Positions 57,655-64,000 of a DNA stretch of 64,000 nucleotides are shown here, piece after piece. Position numbers and translations under genes: made by a program. The stretch is taken from assembly GCA_016185755.1 (NCBI GenBank), contig JACPMX010000014.1, forward strand, positions 1 through 64,000. The letters are read 5' to 3'. The notes under the pieces are model-generated. The model did not search any database. It had not been told where the DNA came from and worked only from the letters and a program-made list of their open reading frames with translations. Each line of letters starts with the position of its first letter. The first letter of the stretch is position 1. The DNA is from Candidatus Woesearchaeota archaeon. GTDB lineage: Archaea; Nanobdellota; Nanobdellia; Woesearchaeales; GW2011-AR4.

Positions 57655-57831
57655 ATGGCGGAAAACCATGCGGTATGCAACTCGTGCAAGAAGAGGATTT
57701 CAAACACAATAGGCTCCACAAGATTCATGTGCCCGAAGTGCGCAAAGGTTGAGATTGTAAGGTGCAATCATTGCAGGCAGATAGCTGCCAAGTACAAGTG
57801 CAGTTCTTGCGGGTTTGAAGGCCCAAATTAA
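57655..57831 (+). CDS. 58-aa zinc-ribbon protein
   Basis: MAENHAVCNSCKKRISNTIGSTRFMCPKCAKVEIVRCNHCRQIAAKYKCSSCGFEGPN; ends two bases before aEF1B. Confidence 0.85.
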   Translation: MAENHAVCNSCKKRISNTIGSTRFMCPKCAKVEIVRCNHCRQIAAKYKCSSCGFEGPN

Positions 57832-57832
57832 T

Positions 57833-58111
57833 ATGGCAAGGGTAGTTGTTTCTCTTAGGATAATGCCTAACAGCCCGTCAGTTGATTTGTCCAGGCTGGA
57901 ATCCCAGGCAAAAAAAGAGATTGTCAGGTTCTGCAGCTCAGAAGAGTTCAAGGCAAGCATAGAGCCGATAGCATTCGGATTAAAGGCCCTGAACCTTTTG
58001 TTTGTCATGGAAGAAAGCATAGGCACGACAGAGAAGCTCGAGAAGGCGATTGCAGAGCTTGAAGGCGTCGAGTCTGTTGAAGTTACTGATGTGAGAAGGG
58101 CTGTTGGCTGA
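57833..58111 (+). CDS. elongation factor 1-beta (aEF1B)
   Basis: MARVVVSLRIMPNSPSVDLSRLE...PIAFGLKALNLLFVMEE...VESVEVTDVRRAVG. Confidence 0.92.
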   Translation: MARVVVSLRIMPNSPSVDLSRLESQAKKEIVRFCSSEEFKASIEPIAFGLKALNLLFVMEESIGTTEKLEKAIAELEGVESVEVTDVRRAVG

Positions 58112-58163
58112 GTAATTTTTTGATTTTTTCTTATTTAGGTTCGTTAATGGTTTTTGATTAACT

Positions 58164-59291
58164 CTATTGATTTTTTCTTAAAATCCTGATTAATCCCTTT
58201 AAGGACACACTGCTCCTTATCCCTTCTCCCCTAAAATGCGTCCCGCTTGCCTTGCATCCTTTTTTCCTGATTTTTGCCAGAATATCTTCTTTCTTGTGCA
58301 GTATTTTTATATTGTTCTTTCCGCATATGTAATGCAAATCGTAAAACCCAAACTGGCTTATTTTTGACTCTTCTTTTATTGTGTCAAGGAACTTTATAAG
58401 TTCTTTATTATTTTTGAATGTCTTGCTGTTTATCGCATTCCTGCATATTTTGGCTGCCAATTCTTTATCCCATAAATTTCCAAGCCACATTGGCCCTGCG
58501 CCATCAATCATCCTGTGCAATTTTAGAATTTCATCTGTTTTGTTCTTGCCCTTGTCATTCCTGAAGAACACCCTCATGTAGTGCTCCTTTGAATAGGAAA
58601 AAATAGGAATCAATGCCTTGTCATATTGGGCTGCAACAAGCTGGACCTTCCTTATGAGAATTCTCAATCCGGTTTCATGCATTATTGCGCCCTTTTTAGG
58701 CATCGCCCAGTACTTTCTTAGGCAGGCATTCGGAAAGGTGCCGCACAAGGCGCTCGTGTCAGTTGCAGTCACGGCCAAAATGCCGTCCCTTGAGAGCCTT
58801 TTGCACGCAGCGTCAAGAAACGGGTTGGGGGTTCCAAAAGGGTCGATGTCAATGTAGTCAAAGCCGCTTGATTTTAAAAGGAACAGGCTGGCATCCTCAT
58901 TTGTGATTTCGATTTTTTTATTATTTTTGCATGCTATCCTGTTTAGTGAAAGGTTTTTCTTTATTGAGTCAACGGCTTTTTTGTCATTGTCGTTGATGCA
59001 TATTATTTTTATTTTATTATTGCCCAGTTCCTTAAGAAACCTTATGCTCCTGACTCCCGATGCCGCCAGCGGGTCTGCAATCTGCATGCTGTTTTTGCTT
59101 ATTGAATTTAAAAGCAAAATAGAAATGTCCCTGTTCATGCCCATGACAGGATTGTAGAACACCCCCATCTCCCTGGAGATTTTCTTTATTGCAGGAATTC
59201 TTATTTCAGCCAGCCCTTCATTTATAATCTGCATGAGCTCAAGAATCGGGCTTCCAATAAAAATATTGTTATCAATGGGTAAGCTCTGCAT
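58164..59291 (-). CDS. trm1: tRNA (guanine26-N2)-dimethyltransferase Trm1
   Basis: FYNPVMGMNRDIS; DPLAASGVRSIRFLKE; DIDPFGTPNPFLDAA; AVTATDTSALCGTFPNACLRKY. Confidence 0.95.
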   Translation of the reverse strand: MQSLPIDNNIFIGSPILELMQIINEGLAEIRIPAIKKISREMGVFYNPVMGMNRDISILLLNSISKNSMQIADPLAASGVRSIRFLKELGNNKIKIICINDNDKKAVDSIKKNLSLNRIACKNNKKIEITNEDASLFLLKSSGFDYIDIDPFGTPNPFLDAACKRLSRDGILAVTATDTSALCGTFPNACLRKYWAMPKKGAIMHETGLRILIRKVQLVAAQYDKALIPIFSYSKEHYMRVFFRNDKGKNKTDEILKLHRMIDGAGPMWLGNLWDKELAAKICRNAINSKTFKNNKELIKFLDTIKEESKISQFGFYDLHYICGKNNIKILHKKEDILAKIRKKGCKASGTHFRGEGIRSSVSLKGLIRILRKNQ

Positions 59292-59297
59292 ATCTAG

Positions 59298-59996
59298 GGC
59301 TCGCCTGTTAAAGAGACCTCACGGACTTTAGTCCGCAGATGAATTTAACATTAAAAGGCGAGCCAGTTTAGTAAACTATTTCTACAAGAAAAATAAAAGA
59401 TAAAGTGCGCAGCGTAGCTGGCGCACTCAATCTCATTCGCAATAGCGTTAGCTGCGCCCGCAATATAAAAACTTTGCGAGGTGTTCTACAATGAAGACAG
59501 AACTTATAGCCAGCGCTCACGCCGTCGGCGAGAGCAACTACCACATACAACTAACGCCTGCCTACAGGCGCGAAATATTCCGCGACCCGCTCGTTGCTGA
59601 ACTGACATTAGCTTACATGGTCGAAAAACTAAGAAAGCACAAAGTAATCCTGTCGGGTTACGGATATGGTCCCGACCATATGCACCTTTTTGTTTCAAAC
59701 GTAAGATTCGTCAGCGAAATAAATCTTGTCCAACAAATAAAAGGTTTTAGCTCTTACATGATGCGCAAAGGGCACAGGTACATGTTCCATGACAAGCTCT
59801 GGGGCAAGAAATTCTGGTCGGAAGGACACTTCTACAGAAGTGTCGGCGCAGTTACAAAAGAAAGCATGCAGTGGTACGTTACAGAGGGGCAGAAGAAACA
59901 CTGGAAGAAGTACACTTACGAGCAATACAGCCAGATGAAAAATCAAAAGCAATTATCAGAATTCAATTAGAAACGCTGTGGTGCTTTAGCCCGCAG
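59298..59996 (+). mobile_element. IS200-type insertion sequence (approximate bounds)
   Basis: TnpA flanked by end hairpins sharing CTTTAG[T/C]CCGCAG: CGGACT-TT-AGTCCG at 59322-59335 and CTGTGGtGC-TTTA-GCCCGCAG at 59976-59996; outer GGCTCGCCT/AGGCGAGCC at 59298/59364. Confidence 0.8.
59491..59970 (+). CDS. tnpA: IS200/IS605-family TnpA (Y1 HUH transposase)
   Basis: GYGYGPDHMHLFVS HUH motif; HFYRSVGAVTKESMQWYVTEGQ catalytic Tyr region. Confidence 0.93.
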   Translation: MKTELIASAHAVGESNYHIQLTPAYRREIFRDPLVAELTLAYMVEKLRKHKVILSGYGYGPDHMHLFVSNVRFVSEINLVQQIKGFSSYMMRKGHRYMFHDKLWGKKFWSEGHFYRSVGAVTKESMQWYVTEGQKKHWKKYTYEQYSQMKNQKQLSEFN

Positions 59997-60458
59997 TAGT
60001 TTACAAGCGTGTTGAGGATACAAGCCCATTTGCGAAGTGACATCAACAACCATTCGCGCTAGTTCCGGCTTGTCAGCATGATTTCTCATCCTTAGCAGCA
60101 TATCATCGAGTGTAAGCCAGCCTGATCCAAAATGCACTTTGGGGTCCACAACAATAGGCTTGTAAGGGTCAAGAACAAATCCAGGGATGGCAATAACATG
60201 CTGCCTTTCATTTCCTGTTTTTCGGGTAACCGGATATTCCGCCTCGGCCTTTATCCAGGGCATAATCTGCAAGTCTGGCAATCCTGTTTCCTCAAGAACT
60301 TCTCGCCTAGCAGCTTCTAGAAATGTCTCCCCAGGCTCTATTCCTCCCTGAGGGTTTTGAGGATAGCCATTTTTATTGAATAAAACCAAAAATTTAGGTT
60401 CAATCTCATCGCCCCATCTATGTAGTATGACCCTGACTATCTCCCTGTCATAACCCAT
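59967..60458 (-). CDS. Nudix hydrolase
   Basis: GGIEPGETFLEAARREVLEETGLPD Nudix box. Confidence 0.92.
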   Translation of the reverse strand: MGYDREIVRVILHRWGDEIEPKFLVLFNKNGYPQNPQGGIEPGETFLEAARREVLEETGLPDLQIMPWIKAEAEYPVTRKTGNERQHVIAIPGFVLDPYKPIVVDPKVHFGSGWLTLDDMLLRMRNHADKPELARMVVDVTSQMGLYPQHACKLLRAKAPQRF

Positions 60459-60559
60459 TATGCATACTGCTTTCGCAGCATCTTATATAAAAACTTTGTG
60501 TATCTTCAAGGCAAAGTTTGTGCACAACGTTTAAAAACGAAATGCCTTTACTTTAAGCC

Positions 60560-62323
60560 ATGCTTAGGCAGCTAATAGTAACAGTGATGGGAAATGTGGA
60601 TGCGGGCAAGACCCAATTGCTCGATACAATCAGGAACACCGCTATTGTCGAGTCGGAGCCGGGAAAGATAACCCAGAGCATAGGCTGCTCGATAATAACG
60701 GCAGACACAATAAAAAAAATCTGCGGCCACCTGCTTGAAAAGCTGAATTTGCCGATAAAAATGCCCGGCTTCGTCATAATTGACACCCCGGGGCACGCGG
60801 CATTCACCAACCTCAGAAAAAGAGGAGGCAATCTTGCCGATATAGCTATAGTCGTCATAGACATAAATGAAGGGGTCAAGCTGCAGACACAGGAATCAAT
60901 AGAGATACTGAAGCAGTACAAGACACCTTTTGTCATTGCGCTCAACAAGATAGACTTGCTGCCCGGCTGGAATCCAAGCCCAAGCGCAGGCTTGCTTGAA
61001 AACATACAAAAGCAGAGGGAAAATGTCATGCTCCTTCTCGAGAAAAGGCTTTACGAGATTGTCGGTAAATTAAGCGAGATTGGCTTTAATGCAGAGAGAT
61101 TCGACAGGATTGAAGATTATACGAAGCAGATAGCGATAATTCCAACATCTGCTGTCACAAAGGAAGGGCTTCCTGAACTGCTAATGGTAATGACCGGGCT
61201 GGCCCAGAAATTCCTGGAGGAAAGCCTGAAGTTCAACGTGAAGGGAAATGCAAAAGGGACTGTTTTGGAAGTCAAGGAGGAAAAAGGCCTCGGAACAACC
61301 ATTGATGTCATTCTTTATGACGGCACCCTGAAGCAGAACGACACGATTGTCATAGGCTCTTTGAATGAGCCGGTTGCAACAAAAGTCAAGGCGCTTTTTG
61401 AGCCCGTGCCCCTGGCTGAAATGCGGGACAAAAAGGCAAAGTTCAGCCCGGTCAGGGAAGCCGCAGCAGCAACCGGGGTGAAAATATCGGCCCCGGAGCT
61501 TGACAAGGTTGTTGCAGGCATGCCGCTGAGGAGCTGCCTGCCGGATGAAGTCGAAAGGATAAAAGAAGAAATCAAGAGGGAGGTTGAAGAGGTCATAATA
61601 GAGACCGACAAGGGCGGAATTGTCACAAAGGCAGATTCCCTCGGCTCCTTGGAAGCGCTGATTAAAATATTAAAGGAGAAGAATATCGAAATTAAAAAGG
61701 CATCCATCGGGAATATCTCAAAAAAAGACATCTCGGATGCGGAAATAAGCTTTGCAAAAGACCCCTTGCAGGGCGCAGTGCTCGGCTTCAATGTCGGACT
61801 GATGCCTGATGTCAAAGTGCACCAGAATGTAACTGTTTTCTCCCATAACATAATCTACAAGCTCATCGAGGATTTTGAGAAATGGCAGGAATCCATGAAA
61901 AAAGAGCTCGAGTCGAAAGAAATAATCGGGCTGCACAGGCCTTGCAAGGTGCAGCTCATGAAAGGCTATGTATTCAGGCAGAGCAATCCTGCAGTTGTCG
62001 GCGTTGAAATCCTTGCAGGCACTTTGAAAACAGGAACTCCATTGATGAAAAGCGACGGCATTTCAATTACAGAGGCGAAGAGCATGCAGCAGGAGCAGGA
62101 AAACATAGAGAATGCAGAGAAAGGAAAGCAGATAGCTGTTTCGCTGCCCAATGTCACAATCGGAAGACAGCTCCATGAAGGCGACATCCTGTACTCTGCA
62201 ATTCCCGAGGAGCAGTTCAGGAGATTCAAGGAGCTGAAGAAAACCCTGTCAGAGGAGGAAATAGCGGTTTTGAAGGAGATAACGGAGATAATGAGAAAAG
62301 CCAGCCCAATGTGGGGGATTTAG
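60560..62323 (+). CDS. infB: translation initiation factor aIF5B
   Basis: GNVDAGKTQLLDTIRNT; GKITQSIGCS; DTPGHAAFTNLRKRGG; NKIDLL. Confidence 0.95.
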   Translation: MLRQLIVTVMGNVDAGKTQLLDTIRNTAIVESEPGKITQSIGCSIITADTIKKICGHLLEKLNLPIKMPGFVIIDTPGHAAFTNLRKRGGNLADIAIVVIDINEGVKLQTQESIEILKQYKTPFVIALNKIDLLPGWNPSPSAGLLENIQKQRENVMLLLEKRLYEIVGKLSEIGFNAERFDRIEDYTKQIAIIPTSAVTKEGLPELLMVMTGLAQKFLEESLKFNVKGNAKGTVLEVKEEKGLGTTIDVILYDGTLKQNDTIVIGSLNEPVATKVKALFEPVPLAEMRDKKAKFSPVREAAAATGVKISAPELDKVVAGMPLRSCLPDEVERIKEEIKREVEEVIIETDKGGIVTKADSLGSLEALIKILKEKNIEIKKASIGNISKKDISDAEISFAKDPLQGAVLGFNVGLMPDVKVHQNVTVFSHNIIYKLIEDFEKWQESMKKELESKEIIGLHRPCKVQLMKGYVFRQSNPAVVGVEILAGTLKTGTPLMKSDGISITEAKSMQQEQENIENAEKGKQIAVSLPNVTIGRQLHEGDILYSAIPEEQFRRFKELKKTLSEEEIAVLKEITEIMRKASPMWGI

Positions 62324-62349
62324 ATGTTTGCATAATTAATTGGGACTTC

Positions 62350-62504
62350 AATCCGTTGCCTTCGGCAACAAAAGTTACGCTCGGCGAAAATTGATTAGCA
62401 CTAATTTCCGCCTCGATTTATTCAATGAATAAATAGATAAGCCCGAGCGATGTGGCAAAACAGCGAGGTCTAACACAAAATGTTGTGAGCGAAGCGAACA
62501 GATT
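62350..62504. repeat. dispersed structured repeat, copy B
   Basis: Ends AATCCGTT / AACAGATT; shares AATGAATA..TAGATA..C(C)GAGCG.TGTG..ACAGCGAGG..AACAC..GTTG.G..GATTT with copy A. Confidence 0.6.
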
Positions 62505-62538
62505 TAAAAATTAAAATTATTACAATACACAAACAAAA

Positions 62539-62991
62539 ATGCCAGAGCTAAAGATTCTGAACAGCAGGGAAATCAAGGAACTGCATTCCGTGATTGAAAA
62601 GCAGTGGGATGCCAAGATAAAGCTGGACTATGGGTTTCTTCAGAACAGCAAGGGCAGGATTTTCATGGTAAACAGGGGAATTTCAGAAATTGACATGTCA
62701 AAGCTGCGCATCAACTCGGTCGGAATGTACTTCTGCGAGCACGACAAAATCGGCATAAGGCTGAGCATAGAAGGCTCGCAAATTGTCGGTACTTGTGCAA
62801 AGAAAAACATTATAGAAATTGATGATGGGCAGGCAAGAAAATGGTTCAAAGGCGAAGATTTGGAGCTAGAATGCAAAGATTGCACAGGATTTGTTATTCT
62901 AAAAAATAAAAGCGATTTTCTCGGCACGGGGAAATACAAAGAAGGGAAGATACTGAACTATGTGGGGAAGACGAGAAGGATTAATGCCTAA
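62539..62991 (+). CDS. NIP7-like / PUA-domain RNA-binding protein
   Basis: LNSREIKELHSVIEKQWD; VNRGISEIDMSKLRINSVGMYF; VGTCAKKNIIEIDDGQARKWFKGEDLE. Confidence 0.75.
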   Translation: MPELKILNSREIKELHSVIEKQWDAKIKLDYGFLQNSKGRIFMVNRGISEIDMSKLRINSVGMYFCEHDKIGIRLSIEGSQIVGTCAKKNIIEIDDGQARKWFKGEDLELECKDCTGFVILKNKSDFLGTGKYKEGKILNYVGKTRRINA

Positions 62992-62998
62992 GAATTAC

Positions 62999-63304
62999 TC
63001 ATTCGAGTGCAGCTGTGATTAAGCTTATTGGACCCTTTTTTTCTTGAACTATTCTAGGAATATCCGTACTTTGTGGAACTGCGCCTTGGTTTTCTATCTG
63101 AAACAATAGTGATGCAATCTGCGCTTCTGTTATAGGTTTTTGAGGCTCAGCCCTTTGTATGCCTCTTATAGCAGGTTCATGGTTAGCCTTATGATATGCC
63201 CATCCAATACTTCCGTCTTTTGATCTATATATCTCAGCAGGCCCATAATCTACTATAGGAACCCACACACCTTGTGGTCTTGATTTTACTTCAGACTCTT
63301 CCAT
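62999..63304 (-). CDS. hypothetical protein
   Basis: 101 aa ORF. Confidence 0.45.
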   Translation of the reverse strand: MEESEVKSRPQGVWVPIVDYGPAEIYRSKDGSIGWAYHKANHEPAIRGIQRAEPQKPITEAQIASLLFQIENQGAVPQSTDIPRIVQEKKGPISLITAALE

Positions 63305-63362
63305 ATTAAATAAAAAATCATCCTAATATTTAAATTTTTCTTATTTTATTACTGTTTAGTAC

Positions 63363-64000
63363 TTATAAATGCAGCCCCTTACCTGCGCTTACTATTCGGT
63401 TGTGCCAGGCTTTAAGTAAACCAGGCTGTCTTATCTCCTCCATTCGTGCTTCCAAATCTCCCATTTTTTCCCGCATTATGCCGAATTTTTCAAGGTCTCT
63501 TCCCAAGGCTGTTTCTTTTTTCTTTCTACTTTTTAATTCGCCTACACGGGTTTCAATCATGTCTACAAGGTTCCTGTGCAGATATTCAACAGCTATTGCC
63601 AGCTTTCCATAAGTTTCATCTTGCCCCCTTAATGCCAAAGCCAAATCTATACCCTGCCCGATTTTTTCTCTTGCCTTTCTGTATATGCTTATTGCATGCG
63701 GCGGCTCAAGATCCATATTTGTTACAGTATCCGTGGTTTCTGCAATTGACTCTATAAAAGGTGCAAGGAAATCTATGCCAGAGCCATTAGCGCCATTTAC
63801 AGGGGCACTGCGTTTGACGGATTCTGCTACTCTCCTGACAAAATCACGATAAAGTGTATTTTTGAGGGTAAGCCTGTACTCATTATCACCGGGCAATAAA
63901 AGGGTCCTGTCCACTTCGCCATAATCTTTATCTTTTATTACTGAAATTATATTGCCGTATTGATCTACAATACTGGTGGATAATTGTTCTGCTCTTAGTC
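63363..64000 (-). CDS. hypothetical protein, 5' end beyond window
   Basis: Frame stays open upstream of the track start (GTG at 63914): LRAEQLSTSIVDQYGNIISVIKDKDYGEVDRTLLL. Confidence 0.5.
   Translation of the reverse strand, partial: LRAEQLSTSIVDQYGNIISVIKDKDYGEVDRTLLLPGDNEYRLTLKNTLYRDFVRRVAESVKRSAPVNGANGSGIDFLAPFIESIAETTDTVTNMDLEPPHAISIYRKAREKIGQGIDLALALRGQDETYGKLAIAVEYLHRNLVDMIETRVGELKSRKKKETALGRDLEKFGIMREKMGDLEARMEEIRQPGLLKAWHNRIVSAGKGLHL

Overview
The window is an archaeal chromosomal segment. Marker proteins are PCNA, Hjc, Hef, TFS, aIF5B, aEF1B, Taw1, Trm1, an archaeal CCA-adding enzyme, an Nmd3-like protein and RNase J. The compact gene layout, a single-chain primase and the many small zinc-ribbon and coiled-coil proteins suggest a DPANN-type genome (inference). 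Most of it is ordinary information-processing and membrane gene content. The most striking content is RNA: (i) a minus-strand tRNA-Leu(CAA) gene (22733-22921) that I can resolve by hand into four exons and three introns, each with a bulge-helix-bulge-like fold, leaving a 7-nt micro-exon that carries the anticodon; (ii) a tRNA-Gly(CCC) gene (15796-15900) with a 33-nt intron in the T-loop. The N-terminal part of a tRNA-splicing endonuclease is at the left edge. Other items: a small IS200-type element with matching end hairpins, a two-copy dispersed structured repeat, a hairpin array, two candidate structured RNAs, a fused PriS/PriL-like primase, a Hef with a variant nuclease motif, a site-2-protease homologue lacking HExxH, an MraZ-like protein, a hendecad-repeat surface protein, and a zinc-ribbon gene that appears to lack any ATG/GTG/TTG start. 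No CRISPR array or rRNA was seen. All assignments are from reading sequence and motifs; no database search was run.
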